Source: Curtobacterium sp. S6
GTDB taxonomy: Bacteria > Actinomycetota > Actinomycetes > Actinomycetales > Micrococcaceae
Length of the DNA: 64,000 nt
Direction of reading: 5' to 3'
Assembly: GCF_000710345.2 (NCBI RefSeq)
Contig: NZ_JHEL01000015.1
Location: 992,001-1,056,000, forward strand
The position numbers and the translations under genes were made by a program. A model generated the notes under the pieces. That model saw only the letters and a program-made list of their open reading frames with translations. It was not told the origin of the DNA and did not search any database. This document shows, in pieces, positions 33,969 to 42,914 of this stretch (its first letter is position 1; each line of letters begins with the position of its first letter).

Positions 33969-34088
33969 GTGTTTGGCTCCTTCTCATGTCTTGTTGCGGT
34001 GGATATCCGCAACGGATCTTGCATTCTCCTGCTCCCCAGGCTGAGGCGCAGGGCCAACGGTGTCCCGTTGATGACGTCCGGGGACGTC

Positions 34089-34628
34089 TTAGGCAGCGGA
34101 TTCTCCACCCTGCTCCTCGACCTTCGCGCGCAGGGCCTCTGCGGTGCGAACGGTCTTGGACAGCGGTGCCTGGAACAGCGCAGCGGCCTTGGACAGCGTG
34201 CCCTTTGCGGCACCTGCAACCTTGGCCAGAAGCACCTCGCGAGATTCAAGATCCGCAAGCTTCTTGATGTCGTCCTCGTTGAGCGTCTTACCTTCGAAGT
34301 AACCGCTCTTGAGGACCAGCTGGGGGTTGTCCTTGGCGAAGTCACGCAGGCTCTTGGTCGCCTCAACCGGTTCCCCGGTGATGAAGGCGATAGCGGTGGG
34401 GCCGTTGAGATCATCGAAGTTCAGGCCTTCGATGCCGGCTTCCTTGGCCGCAATGGCGGTCAGCGTGTTCTTCACCACGGCATATTCAGCGTTCTCACCG
34501 AGTGAACGACGCAGCTCCTTGAGCTTCGCCACGGTGAGCCCACGATACTCAGTCAAAACAGCGGCATCTGAGTTGGAGAAAAGCTCCTTCAACTCCGATA
34601 CAGCGGCTGCCTTTTCCGGTGTCGCCAT
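34089..34628 (-). CDS. rplJ: 50S ribosomal protein L10
   Basis: 179-residue stalk base protein that binds 23S rRNA and L7/L12 dimers. The N-terminal [39 protein letters not shown] is typical. The C-terminal Ala-rich helix for L7/L12 docking ends in EEQGGESAA. The ATG at 34628 follows GGAAGGAG. An L10-type leader with an attenuator lies immediately upstream. Confidence 0.97.
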   Translation of the reverse strand: MATPEKAAAVSELKELFSNSDAAVLTEYRGLTVAKLKELRRSLGENAEYAVVKNTLTAIAAKEAGIEGLNFDDLNGPTAIAFITGEPVEATKSLRDFAKDNPQLVLKSGYFEGKTLNEDDIKKLADLESREVLLAKVAGAAKGTLSKAAALFQAPLSKTVRTAEALRAKVEEQGGESAA

Positions 34629-34810
34629 GGTACTCCTTCCGGTCTGATTGCCGGACGCCCATGAGCCCACAAAAAAATGCCCCGCGCAGATGGCGGGGCA
34701 CGATAATCCTCAACGCGCATGAGAATGCACGGAGGTTAAAGTGTCACGTTCACCTGCGCTGGCCGTTCCTTGTGGGAACTCTTATGGCGGATAAACACAC
34801 CCTCACGGGC
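34629..34810 (-). promoter_or_regulatory. L10 leader (autoregulatory) with attenuator terminator
   Basis: The minus-strand 5' leader of rplJL contains GAACGGCCAGCGCAGGTG, which resembles the conserved L10-binding part of ribosomal L10 leader RNAs. It then has an intrinsic terminator: TGCCCCGC (34693-34700 on minus) / GCGGGGCA, a 7-nt loop and seven U residues (34671-34700). A terminator before rather than after rplJ fits transcription attenuation by excess L10-L7/L12. Upstream limits are approximate. Confidence 0.8.
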
Positions 34811-34816
34811 ATGAGA

Positions 34817-34845
34817 AACCTACGACCGGCGGTCTTTGGTGTTCC
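34817..34845 (-). promoter_or_regulatory. Possible rplJL promoter
   Basis: Minus strand -10 TAGGTT (34817-34822), 17-bp spacer, -35 GGAACA (34840-34845). The -10 is good and the -35 weak. Initiation near 34,810 would give a leader of about 180 nt containing the whole L10 leader. Confidence 0.4.
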
Positions 34846-34923
34846 CAGTAAACCACACGGAAGGGCCAAGGGCCACCCCGATACCCCAGATGCGGCGCAG
34901 CTCACGATCGGCCCCTGCAGGGA

Positions 34924-35985
34924 TCAGCCGTCGATGCGCCGGCCGGTGGCCCCGTCGAAACGGTGAATCCGTTGCGGCGGGACGGAAACCTCGACCCGGG
35001 CCGGCGAGTCCACCGCGCCCCCGCGGCTCGACGACCACTCGGAGGACGGCACCATGGCCCGCAACCGCTGTCCGCCCTCGGTGACGTCCAGGTGCAACAG
35101 GGTCTCTTCGCCGAGGAAGGTCGCGGTGACAACCCGTGCGGCGATCCGCAGGCCGTCCCGCCCCGACCAGGGCGCGGGTGCGTCGGGGGAATCCGCCGGC
35201 TCGACGACGCAGTGTTCCGGCCGGAATCCCAGGGTCTCCCCCTGCCTGCCGTCCACGAAGTTCATCGGGACGCCGCCGAGGAATTCCCCGACGAAGCGTC
35301 CCGCCGGGCGGTTCCATAGATCCCACGGCGTGCCGACCTGTTCGAGTTTCCCGCCGTTGAGCACGGCAACGGTGTCCCCCAAGGCAAAGGCCTCGTCGAG
35401 GTGGTGGGTCACGTACATCATCGTCAGCCCGGTATCACGCTGCACCGACCGCAGATCGTCACGGATGAGGCGGGCCAACGCGGGATCGAGGTGCGCGAGC
35501 GGCTCGTCGAACAGGTAGAGGGCCACGTCCCGGACCAGTGCCCGGGCGATGCCGACCCGCTGGCGCTGGCCGCCCGATAATTGGTGAATGCGCCGGGACC
35601 CGAGTCCGCCGATCCGCATCATCTCGAGGGCATCCTCGGCCCGCTTCCGTTGGGCCGCCCTCCCCTGCCCTCCGGTCGTTCGGGATCGGGCGAGGCGCAA
35701 CGGAAAGAGAACATTCTCTGCCACGGTCAGATGCGGGTAGAGCGGCGTGTCCTGAAAGGCCACGGACGAGTCCCCCAGGCGCGCGGGGCGACCATCTATG
35801 GTCACCCGACCGGCGTCTGGTCGCTCCAGGCCCGCGGCGAGACGCAGGAGAGTGGTCTTTCCTCCTCCTGAGGGCCCCACCACGGTCAGCATCCGGCCGT
35901 CTTCAACGTCGAGATCGACCCCGCTCAACACCCGCTCCGCGCCGAAGCGCTTCTCGATGCCCCGAAAACTCAGACTCACGGACAC
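34924..35985 (-). CDS. ABC transporter ATP-binding protein, sugar (MalK/UgpC/MsiK) type
   Basis: 353-residue ATPase. Walker A is GPSGGGKTT, Q-loop VAFQDTPLYP, signature LSGGQRQR, Walker B ALYLFDEP and the switch histidine in VTHH. The C-terminal extension (about 240-353) with NFVDG and GFRPEHC is the OB-type regulatory domain of carbohydrate ATPases. No permease or binding-protein gene is adjacent. It may be a shared ATPase for several importers, like MsiK in streptomycetes. Start GTG 35985, or GTG 35979, which has better spacing to GAGGAG. It lies between rplA and rplJ, an unusual position. It is not an obvious ModC, though the window has no other candidate. Confidence 0.85.
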   Translation of the reverse strand: MSVSLSFRGIEKRFGAERVLSGVDLDVEDGRMLTVVGPSGGGKTTLLRLAAGLERPDAGRVTIDGRPARLGDSSVAFQDTPLYPHLTVAENVLFPLRLARSRTTGGQGRAAQRKRAEDALEMMRIGGLGSRRIHQLSGGQRQRVGIARALVRDVALYLFDEPLAHLDPALARLIRDDLRSVQRDTGLTMMYVTHHLDEAFALGDTVAVLNGGKLEQVGTPWDLWNRPAGRFVGEFLGGVPMNFVDGRQGETLGFRPEHCVVEPADSPDAPAPWSGRDGLRIAARVVTATFLGEETLLHLDVTEGGQRLRAMVPSSEWSSSRGGAVDSPARVEVSVPPQRIHRFDGATGRRIDG

Positions 35986-36055
35986 GGCTCCTCACCTTGG
36001 TACAACCCCTCCAGTCTATTCACATCCTCCCCGTCCGACGGGGCGACGACGAAAA

Positions 36056-36090
36056 AGCCCCGGACCCATCGTGATGATGGATCCGGGGCT
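36056..36090 (-). terminator. rplKA terminator
   Basis: A 15-bp stem with one mismatch: AGCCCCGGacCCATC / GATGGatCCGGGGCT, GTGAT loop. On the minus strand it is followed by TTTTTCG. It lies 46 bp after the rplA stop. A second small palindrome, CCCCGTCcGACGGGG (36029-36043), follows. Confidence 0.85.
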
Positions 36091-36135
36091 CTCGCACCGA
36101 AACGGTCGCCGTGAAGCGATCCGGGTCAGTGCCTC

Positions 36136-36831
36136 TTACTTCTCCGCGATCGAGGGATCCACGGGGACGCCGGGGCCGAACGTGGTCGCCACGGTGATCT
36201 TCGAGATGTAGCGACCCTTCGAGGAGGACGGCTTCAAACGAACGATCTCTTCCATGGCGGCACGGAAGTTCTCTTCGAGCTGGGCGGCGTCGAAGGATGC
36301 CTTGCCGATGATGAAGTGAAGGTTGGCGTTGCGGTCGACGCGGAAGTCGATCTTGCCGCCCTTGATGTCACCGACGGCCTTGACGACGTCCATGGTCACG
36401 GTGCCGGTCTTGGGGTTCGGCATGAGGTTACGGGGACCGAGAACCTTACCGAGGCGACCGACCTTGCCCATCATGTCGGGGGTCGCGACGGCGGCGTCGA
36501 AATCGACCCAACCGTCGGCGACCTTGGCGATGAGTTCGTCGGAACCCACGAAGTCCGCGCCGGCCTCTTCGGCCGCGGCGGCCTTGTCACCCTGGGCGAA
36601 GACGACCACGCGGGCGGTCTTGCCGGTGCCGTTGGGGAGGTTCACGGTGCCGCGAACCATCTGGTCCGCCTTGCGGGGGTCAACCGAAAGACGGAGGGCA
36701 ACCTCGACGGTCGCGTCGGCCTTGGAGGTGTTGACCTCCTGGGCCTTGGCGATTGCTTCGCCGACGCCGTAGAGCTTGTCCTGCTCGATCTTGGCTGCGG
36801 CTGCCTTGTACGCTTTGCTGCGCTGTGCCAT
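36136..36831 (-). CDS. rplA: 50S ribosomal protein L1
   Basis: 231-residue L1 stalk protein. It begins [20 protein letters not shown] and contains [20 protein letters not shown], the conserved [15 protein letters not shown] motif and [16 protein letters not shown] near the C-terminus. The ATG at 36831 follows AAGGAG. It lies 130 bp downstream of rplK. L1 autoregulation of rplKA is known in other bacteria but no L1 site was identified here. Confidence 0.98.
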   Translation of the reverse strand: MAQRSKAYKAAAAKIEQDKLYGVGEAIAKAQEVNTSKADATVEVALRLSVDPRKADQMVRGTVNLPNGTGKTARVVVFAQGDKAAAAEEAGADFVGSDELIAKVADGWVDFDAAVATPDMMGKVGRLGKVLGPRNLMPNPKTGTVTMDVVKAVGDIKGGKIDFRVDRNANLHFIIGKASFDAAQLEENFRAAMEEIVRLKPSSSKGRYISKITVATTFGPGVPVDPSIAEK

Positions 36832-36961
36832 CTGCTATTTCTCCTTGTGCAGTTGTGGTCTGTCGGACCGCGCGGGCCCTGCCACCGACCCACTGGTGTG
36901 GGCCTCCCGCGACGAGCGCGGGCTCATTACATTGTCTGAAGTATCGAGAATCCCCGGGGGA

Positions 36962-37390
36962 TTACTCGACGGTGATGCCCATCGAACGGGCGGTGCCTGC
37001 GACGATCTTGGACGCTGCGTCGAGATCGTTGGCGTTGAGGTCGGGCATCTTGGTCTCGGCGATTTCGCGAACCTGGTCCATCGAGATCTTGCCGACCTTG
37101 TTGGTGTGGGGAACGCCCGAGCCCTTGGCGACGCCGGCGGCCTTTTTGATCAGGTCCGCGGCCGGAGGGGTCTTGGTGATGAAGGTGAAGGAACGGTCCT
37201 CGTAGACCGTGATTTCCACGGGGATAACGTTTCCGCGCATGGATTCCGTGGCGGCGTTGTACGCCTTGCAGAATTCCATGATGTTGACGCCGTGCTGACC
37301 GAGCGCGGGGCCGACCGGAGGTGCCGGGTTAGCGGCGCCTGCCTGGATCTGCAGCTTGATAAGGCCTGAGACCTTTTTCTTGGGAGCCAA
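36962..37390 (-). CDS. rplK: 50S ribosomal protein L11
   Basis: 142-residue L11. It begins [33 protein letters not shown], with the proline-rich thiostrepton/23S interface, and ends [19 protein letters not shown]. The start is a TTG at 37390 behind AAGGACCTCCA; no ATG or GTG gives the family N-terminus, and this length is the family's. First gene of rplK-rplA, with a leader of about 115 nt if TAAGAT (37513-37518, minus) is the -10. Confidence 0.97.
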   Translation of the reverse strand: MAPKKKVSGLIKLQIQAGAANPAPPVGPALGQHGVNIMEFCKAYNAATESMRGNVIPVEITVYEDRSFTFITKTPPAADLIKKAAGVAKGSGVPHTNKVGKISMDQVREIAETKMPDLNANDLDAASKIVAGTARSMGITVE

Positions 37391-37570
37391 TGGAGGTCCT
37401 TTTCGTAAACGGGGCTGACCGTCGCACAGGAGTGTACGGCGGCGATGGGTCGCCGTGGCGCGGCGTCCCTGCGTGGAGGCTCGCCAAAGCTTAACGAGCA
37501 CACGCGATCACCATCTTAGACCTGAGCCGCGGGGATTCTCCACCTGAAGGGAGGAATCTCACGCGTTAAA

Positions 37571-37614
37571 GCGACGACGCGACCCATCCCCTCGAGGGCG
37601 AGCCGCGTCGTCGC
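37571..37614 (-). terminator. nusG terminator
   Basis: A perfect 11-bp stem GCGACGACGCG (37571-37581) / CGCGTCGTCGC (37604-37614) encloses a smaller CCCTCGAGGG palindrome. On the minus strand TTTAACGCG follows. It starts 15 bp past the nusG stop. Confidence 0.75.
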
Positions 37615-37628
37615 GTGTGGTCCGATCC

Positions 37629-38477
37629 TTAGATCTTGGTGACCTGGTTGAAGCTCAGGGTCACGGGCGTCTCGCGTTCGAACAGCGAGACCAGCACCAC
37701 GAGCTGCTGAGCTTCGGGCTTGATCTCGGAGATGGTCGCCGGAAGGGTCTCGAACGGTCCCTCCTTGACGATGACCGATTCCCCGACCTCGAAGCCGACG
37801 TTGACCTGAGGCGCCACGGCCTCCGGAATGGGTTCGCCGGCGGCCTTGGCTTCCTCGGCCTGCTCCGCTTCGAAGACGGGCGCCAGCATGTCGACGACCT
37901 CGTCGAGACGCAACGGCACCGGGTTGTAGGCATCCTGCCCCACGAAGCCGGTCACGCCGGGCGTGTGGCGCACAACGCCCCACGACTCGTCGGTGAGGTT
38001 CATGCGGACCAGCACGTATCCGGGAATGCGCACGCGACGCACGGTCTTGCGCTGGCCGTTCTTGATCTCGACGACCTCTTCCATGGGGACCTGGATCTCG
38101 AAGAGATCGTCCTCCATGTTCATCGACTGCGCGCGAGTCGTCAGGTTGGTCTTGACCCTGTTCTCGTAGCCCGCGTAGGTGTGGATGACGAACCAATCGC
38201 CTTCCTGACGGCGGAGCTTGGACCGGAATTCCTGCATCGGGTCGACGTCGTCCTCGGCCTCGGCCGATTCCGCGGCGTCCTGAACGGTGTCGTCAAAGCC
38301 CTCGGAGGCATCTTCGGACGCTTCGGAGTCCTCCTGCGCGGACGTCACCAGCGCCGATTCAGTCTGCTCGAATCCGGACTGGCTGGACTGCTCCGCGGCA
38401 GCGGCCTGCTCGGCCTGTTCGGGAGAGACCTCCTCGACCGGCTGTTCGGCGGAGTTCTCGAGTTCCTGCTCGGACAC
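37629..38477 (-). CDS. nusG: Transcription termination/antitermination factor NusG
   Basis: 282-residue NusG. An acidic, Glu/Ala/Ser-rich N-terminal extension of about 80 residues precedes the NGN domain ([20 protein letters not shown], then [13 protein letters not shown] and TPGVTGFVG). The C-terminal KOW domain ([22 protein letters not shown]) ends at [11 protein letters not shown]. The extension is common in actinobacteria and absent in E. coli. Start GTG 38477 behind AGGAAACGCA. It lies 86 bp after secE. Confidence 0.97.
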   Translation of the reverse strand: MSEQELENSAEQPVEEVSPEQAEQAAAAEQSSQSGFEQTESALVTSAQEDSEASEDASEGFDDTVQDAAESAEAEDDVDPMQEFRSKLRRQEGDWFVIHTYAGYENRVKTNLTTRAQSMNMEDDLFEIQVPMEEVVEIKNGQRKTVRRVRIPGYVLVRMNLTDESWGVVRHTPGVTGFVGQDAYNPVPLRLDEVVDMLAPVFEAEQAEEAKAAGEPIPEAVAPQVNVGFEVGESVIVKEGPFETLPATISEIKPEAQQLVVLVSLFERETPVTLSFNQVTKI

Positions 38478-38563
38478 TGCGTTTCCTGCTTTCTTAGGGG
38501 GTTCTCACGCCCGCGCAACCAAGCACCTGGTCGCCAGACGAGCTCGTCTGAATGTTCTGGACT

Positions 38564-38848
38564 TTAGCCTTGGCCGCCCGCGGGCTTCTGCCCGAAGGTG
38601 CCGTCACCGAAGAGCCAGAACGATCCCTGGCCGAAGAGGTAGTCCAGGCCGAAGATCAGCATCATCATGAAGGCCACGAAGATCAACACGATGATGACGT
38701 AGTTCACCAGTTCGCGTCGCGTGGGGCTGACGACCTTTTTCAGTTCGCCGATGACCTGCTTGAAGAATAGAAAAATACGCCCGAAGAAGCCACGCTTGGC
38801 CGTGCTGGCATCTTCCTCGGCGGCTCCCGTAGCGGCAGCTCTAGCCAT
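38564..38848 (-). CDS. secE: Preprotein translocase subunit SecE
   Basis: 94-residue, single-spanning subunit of the SecYEG channel. The conserved amphipathic segment FFKQVIGELKKVVSPTRRELVNYV is followed by one transmembrane helix (VIIVLIFVAFMMMLIFGLDYL). The ATG at 38848 follows AAGGGG. It lies 95 bp downstream of tRNA-Trp and upstream of nusG, the standard secE-nusG arrangement. Confidence 0.96.
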   Translation of the reverse strand: MARAAATGAAEEDASTAKRGFFGRIFLFFKQVIGELKKVVSPTRRELVNYVIIVLIFVAFMMMLIFGLDYLFGQGSFWLFGDGTFGQKPAGGQG

Positions 38849-38942
38849 TCGGTACCGCCCCTTTCTGACGTTATGGCTTGGACGTTGTGCAACGTTCTCG
38901 ACTATATGCCACGAATGAGGTCTTCGTGAGGGGATGGAAATG

Positions 38943-39015
38943 CAGGGCAGACAGGACTCGAACCTGCAACCTGCGGTTTTGGAGACCGCTGCGCTACCAA
39001 TTGCGCCACTGCCCT
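38943..39015 (-). tRNA. tRNA-Trp (CCA)
   Basis: 73-nt cloverleaf on the minus strand: acceptor AGGGCAG / CTGCCCT, D-arm GCGCAATTGGTAGCGC, anticodon loop CTCCAAA (CCA) and T-arm TTGCAGGTTCGAGTCCTGT, discriminator G. The encoded transcript reads on into CA. It lies directly upstream of secE, as in related genomes. Confidence 0.96.
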
Positions 39016-39258
39016 TCGACGGCGAACCGTCGTTCCGCCCTTTCGGCCGCCGCATCCATTCCAGGCATGCGCGATCCGCGGTGGCGAGCACCGGTCGTTT
39101 ACTCTAGCGAGTTTGGCCGACCATCGCAATTTGAGGTCCCACACGGGCCGACTCGGCGGCGCGACCCGCCGTCCACAGTCCGGGAATCGGTAGGCCCGCC
39201 GCGCCCCTCCCCCATAGGATGGTGGGAGTTCGTTCCGTCGTCGACGAAAGTGATTTTC

Positions 39259-40470
39259 ATGTCCTCTCAACAGCGCATCTCCGCGCGCATCGCGGCCATC
39301 GCCCCGTCCGCAACCCTCGCCGTGGATTCCAAGGCCAAGGCGCTGAAGGCCCAGGGCCGACCGGTCATCGGATTTGGCGCCGGCGAGCCGGACTTTCCGA
39401 CGCCGGCCCCGATCGTGGACGCCGCCCGCGAAGCCTTGAACGATCCCGCCAATTTTCGGTACACCCCGGCCACGGGCCTGCCCGAGCTGAAGAAGGCCAT
39501 CGCGGAGAAGACCCTTCGCGATTCCGGCTACTCGGTCGACCCGTCCCAGGTGATCGTGACCAACGGCGGCAAGCAGGCGGTCTACCAGGCGTTCGCCACC
39601 GTCATCGACGAGGGCGACGACGTCCTCCTCCCCGCCCCCTACTGGACCACCTACCCGGAGGCCATTCGCCTGGCGGGCGGCAACCCCCTCGAGGTCTTCG
39701 CCGGCTCCGAGCAGGGATACAAGGTCACCGTGGAGCAGCTCGAGGAGGCCTACACCCCGGCGACCAAGGCGCTGATCTTCGTCTCTCCCTCCAACCCGAC
39801 CGGCGCCGTGTACACCCCGGAAGAGACCACGGCGATCGGCCGATGGGCCGCGGACAAGGGCATCTTCGTCCTGACCGACGAGATCTACGAGCACCTGACC
39901 TACGACGGAACGCCCTTTACCTCGATCGCCGCGGCCGCACCCGAACTCGGGGACAACGTGGTGGTGCTCAACGGTGTCGCCAAGACCTACGCCATGACCG
40001 GGTGGCGGGTCGGTTGGATGATCGGGCCGGCCGACGTCATCAAGGCCGCCTCCAACATGCAGTCCCACCTGACCTCCAACGTCAACAACATCGCGCAGAG
40101 GGCGGCGCTTGCGGCCATCACGCTCCCCCAGGATGCCGTCGAGCAGATGCGCGTCGCCTTCGACCGTCGCCGCCGCACGATCGTCGAGGGGCTCAACGCG
40201 ATCGAGGGCGTCACCTGCCCCGTCCCCCAGGGCGCTTTCTACGCCTACGCGGACGTCACGCAGTTGCTGGGCGCAAAGCTCGGCGGGCGCACCGTGGAGA
40301 CCTCGGCGGATTTGGCCGACGTCATCCTGGAAAAGGCCGAGGTCGCCGTCGTGCCGGGCGAAGCCTTCGGGCCGAGCGGATACCTTCGCTTGTCGTACGC
40401 TCTGGCCGACGATGACCTCGCCGAGGGCCTCGCCCGCCTTCAGGAATTCCTGGCCACCGCCGAGCGCTGA
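39259..40470 (+). CDS. aspC: Pyridoxal-phosphate-dependent aminotransferase, aspartate aminotransferase type
   Basis: 403-residue class I aminotransferase (subgroup 1b, like Thermus AspC). Substrate loop [23 protein letters not shown] (PLP phosphate), [21 protein letters not shown], the Schiff-base Lys242 in [16 protein letters not shown] and the C-terminal arginine in SGYLRLSYA. The ATG at 39259 is chosen because the frame upstream crosses the tRNA region and shows no homology. The exact amino donor is inferred. It is divergent from secE across tRNA-Trp. A possible -10 TAGGAT lies at 39215-39220. Confidence 0.93.
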   Translation: MSSQQRISARIAAIAPSATLAVDSKAKALKAQGRPVIGFGAGEPDFPTPAPIVDAAREALNDPANFRYTPATGLPELKKAIAEKTLRDSGYSVDPSQVIVTNGGKQAVYQAFATVIDEGDDVLLPAPYWTTYPEAIRLAGGNPLEVFAGSEQGYKVTVEQLEEAYTPATKALIFVSPSNPTGAVYTPEETTAIGRWAADKGIFVLTDEIYEHLTYDGTPFTSIAAAAPELGDNVVVLNGVAKTYAMTGWRVGWMIGPADVIKAASNMQSHLTSNVNNIAQRAALAAITLPQDAVEQMRVAFDRRRRTIVEGLNAIEGVTCPVPQGAFYAYADVTQLLGAKLGGRTVETSADLADVILEKAEVAVVPGEAFGPSGYLRLSYALADDDLAEGLARLQEFLATAER

Positions 40471-40516
40471 TTCGCGCCTCGATACCGAAAACCAACATAA
40501 AGCAACATCTTTGAGG

Positions 40517-40554
40517 GACGAGCCCCCGGCAGCATGACCTGCCGGGGGCTCGTC
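40517..40554 (+). terminator. Terminator after aspC
   Basis: A perfect 16-bp stem GACGAGCCCCCGGCAG / CTGCCGGGGGCTCGTC with a CATGAC loop starts 46 bp after the aspC stop. It is followed by CATAGT rather than a U tract. Confidence 0.85.
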
Positions 40555-40575
40555 CATAGTCCGGGAATGTTGGCA

Positions 40576-40604
40576 TCCACAAATTCCCAACAATTCGCTA
40601 AACT
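40576..40604 (+). promoter_or_regulatory. pfkA promoter
   Basis: -35 TCCACA (40576-40581), 17-bp spacer, -10 TAAACT (40599-40604). Initiation near 40,611 would give a 35-nt leader with GAGGAG before the ATG. It lies right after the aspC terminator. Confidence 0.55.
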
Positions 40605-40645
40605 GAAACCAGCGTTTTGTCTGGATCGAGGCGAGGAGACCCCCC

Positions 40646-41677
40646 ATGAAAATCGGACTTCTGACCAGCGGTGGCGACTGCCCCGGGCTCAACGCCGTGA
40701 TCCGGGGCGCGGTCCTCAACGGAGTCAAGATGTACGAGGACGAATTCGTCGGATTCCGTGACGGCTGGCGAGGAGTCCTCGAGGCCGACATCATGGACCT
40801 CCCGAGAACTCGCGTCCGCGGCCTGGCCCGAACCGGCGGCACCATCCTGGGCACCTCGCGCACCAATCCTTTTGACGGGCCACTCGGCGGCCCGGAGAAC
40901 ATTTCCCGGGTCCTCGCCGAGCAGGGCATCGACGCGATCGTTGCCATCGGCGGCGAGGGCACCCTCGCGGGCGCCAAACGCCTCTCGGATGCTGGACTGC
41001 CCGTCGTCGGCGTCCCCAAGACCATCGACAACGACCTCAACGCGACCGACTTCACCTTCGGCTTCGACACCGCGGTCTCCATCGCGACCGACGCCATGGA
41101 CCGGCTCCGCACCACCGGTGAATCGCACCACCGGTGCATGGTCGCGGAGGTCATGGGTCGTCACGTCGGTTGGATTGCCCTCCACTCGGGCATGTCCGCG
41201 GGCGCCCACGCGGTGCTCATCCCGGAACAGAAGGTCCCCATGAGCCAGGTCGCGGAGTGGGTCCGCGAGGTCCATGAACGGGGGCGCTCCCCGCTCGTGG
41301 TCGTCGCGGAAGGATTCATTCCCGAGGGGCTCGACGACGTCCTCCACGACAAAGGCCTCGAACAGGACGGCCGCCCGCGCCTGGGAGGCATCGGGGAGTT
41401 CGTGACCCGGGAGATCGAGAACATGACCGGCATCGAAACGCGCAACACCACCCTCGGGCATATCCAGCGCGGCGGGGCCCCCACCGGATTCGACCGCGTG
41501 TTGGCCACCCGTCTCGGCATGGCCGTGGTCGACCTGGTCCACGACCAAGAGTGGGGCAAGATGGTCGCGCTACACGGCACGGACATCGACCGCGTGGGCT
41601 TCGCCGAAGCCCTCAAGGGGCTCAAGTCCGTGCCCCAGCGCCGCTGGGACGAAGCAAAGATCCTCTTCGGGCGCTAA
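40646..41677 (+). CDS. pfkA: 6-phosphofructokinase
   Basis: 343-residue glycolytic kinase. The nucleotide loop is LTSGGDCPGLNAVIRG and the active site VPKTIDNDL (Asp128/Asp130). The phosphoryl-donor determinant reads GGEGT (residues 102-106), with Gly105 in the position where PPi-dependent enzymes have Asp, so ATP is predicted. However Lys125, typical of PPi enzymes, is also present. This Gly/Lys mix is found in ATP-using actinobacterial PFKs. Further motifs are VEVMGRHVGWIAL-like AEVMGRHVGWIAL and GHIQRGGAPTGFDR. The ATG at 40646 follows GAGGAG. It stands alone between two strong hairpins. Confidence 0.95.
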   Translation: MKIGLLTSGGDCPGLNAVIRGAVLNGVKMYEDEFVGFRDGWRGVLEADIMDLPRTRVRGLARTGGTILGTSRTNPFDGPLGGPENISRVLAEQGIDAIVAIGGEGTLAGAKRLSDAGLPVVGVPKTIDNDLNATDFTFGFDTAVSIATDAMDRLRTTGESHHRCMVAEVMGRHVGWIALHSGMSAGAHAVLIPEQKVPMSQVAEWVREVHERGRSPLVVVAEGFIPEGLDDVLHDKGLEQDGRPRLGGIGEFVTREIENMTGIETRNTTLGHIQRGGAPTGFDRVLATRLGMAVVDLVHDQEWGKMVALHGTDIDRVGFAEALKGLKSVPQRRWDEAKILFGR

Positions 41678-41712
41678 AGGCCGCGGCCGGGGCACCGGCC
41701 ACCAGCGCTCAT

Positions 41713-41761
41713 ACACGACGAGGCGCCGCTCCCCTTCCGGGTGGGCGGCGCCTCGTCGTGT
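41713..41761. terminator. Bidirectional terminator between pfkA and ygfZ-like gene
   Basis: A stem of at least 16 bp: ACACGACGAGGCGCCGC (41713-41729) with GCGGCGCCTCGTCGTGT (41745-41761). It lies 36 bp after pfkA and 8 bp before the convergent ygfZ-like stop, so it can serve both. Confidence 0.85.
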
Positions 41762-41768
41762 GTGGCTG

Positions 41769-42914
41769 TTATCTCAGGAAATCTCCGCGGTTGCGTCGCC
41801 CTACGGCCTGTCCCGCCTCGGGGCTGACGACCACGGTCTGGGCCGCGGCGTACTCGACGGTCGCGGGGGCGCCCCGGCCCTCGTCGGCGCCCGGATCGAC
41901 GTGAGAGGTCGCATCCCGAACCACGAGGGGCGCCTCGGGATCGACCCCGCGCTTGATGACCGCGAGCGCTATGGGCCCGGCCTCATGGTGCAGGGCCACG
42001 CTCGTGATCTTCCCCGACGAACGCTTGCCGTCGACCACGAAGACCTCGGATCCGGTCTCCGGCAGGGTGTGCTCGGAGCCGTCCAGGTCGAGGAACACCA
42101 ATCGGCGCGGCGGATGCCCCAGATTGTGAACTCGGGCAATGGTCTCCTGCCCCTTGTAGCATCCCTTGGACAGGTGAACGGCCGTGCGCATGAGGTCGAG
42201 TTCATGGGGAATCGTCTTCTCGTCCACCTCGGTGGCGAACCGCGGGCGCCAGGCCGCGATGCGCAGGGCCTCGATGGCCCAGATTCCGACCCACTCGACC
42301 TCGAGCCGAGGCAGGTCCGATCGCGGAACCAGGGTCTCCCAATAGCTCCAGTCTTCCCCGGGGTGATGCTCCGTCCCGGCGTAGGAGGTGCCGCCCGGGC
42401 CGATATTCGGCCACGGATCCCGCCACGCGTCGGCCGTCTCGGAGACCCCACCGCGGCCCCGCAGGGGGGACGTCGATCCGATCACCGCGTAGGCCTCGGT
42501 CTCATCGGCAACCTCGACCCGGAGCATGAATCGCATGGAATCGAGGAATGCGGCGAGTCCGGCCTGCTGGCCGGCCTCGACGATCAACCAGATCTTGTCC
42601 GCGCCGACGATCACGTGCGGCTGGAATTCGATGCGCCCCTGGGCCGAAAGCAGGGTCATCTCGGTGCTGGATCCCGCGGGGAGTCCGTCGATGACCTGCG
42701 AGGAGAGGGTGGTCAACCAGCTCGCTCGGTCCTCGCCCGAGACGCTGACGACGCCGCGGTGGGACAGGTCCACGCCCGCGATCGCCTCCGCCGACGGTCG
42801 GTCGAGTCGCCGCTGCTCCGGGATGGGGTCGCCGTAGTGAGCGGCGACCCCGGCGTCCGGCTCGGAGGCCGGAACCGCCCCGTGCACCGAGAGAAGTGGA
42901 GAGGAATAGGTCAT
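41769..42914 (-). CDS. Folate-binding YgfZ/CAF17-type protein (iron-sulfur cluster maintenance)
   Basis: 381-residue member of the GcvT-like fold that lacks aminomethyltransferase function. The diagnostic motif is KGCYKGQETIARVHNLGHP, with its cysteine, and LSSQVIDGLPAGSSTEMTLLSAQGRI is typical of the N-terminal part. YgfZ proteins bind tetrahydrofolate and support [Fe-S] enzymes. The start ATG 42914 overlaps the stop of the upstream nitrobindin-like gene (ATGA), so the two are translationally coupled. The ribosome-binding site is weak (AAGGTGG), consistent with coupling. Confidence 0.9.
   Translation of the reverse strand: MTYSSPLLSVHGAVPASEPDAGVAAHYGDPIPEQRRLDRPSAEAIAGVDLSHRGVVSVSGEDRASWLTTLSSQVIDGLPAGSSTEMTLLSAQGRIEFQPHVIVGADKIWLIVEAGQQAGLAAFLDSMRFMLRVEVADETEAYAVIGSTSPLRGRGGVSETADAWRDPWPNIGPGGTSYAGTEHHPGEDWSYWETLVPRSDLPRLEVEWVGIWAIEALRIAAWRPRFATEVDEKTIPHELDLMRTAVHLSKGCYKGQETIARVHNLGHPPRRLVFLDLDGSEHTLPETGSEVFVVDGKRSSGKITSVALHHEAGPIALAVIKRGVDPEAPLVVRDATSHVDPGADEGRGAPATVEYAAAQTVVVSPEAGQAVGRRNRGDFLR

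Noticed and set aside
38878-39258. In-frame N-terminal extension of aspC by 127 codons
   Set aside because: It runs antisense through tRNA-Trp and shows no aminotransferase similarity. The ATG at 39259 gives the family length.
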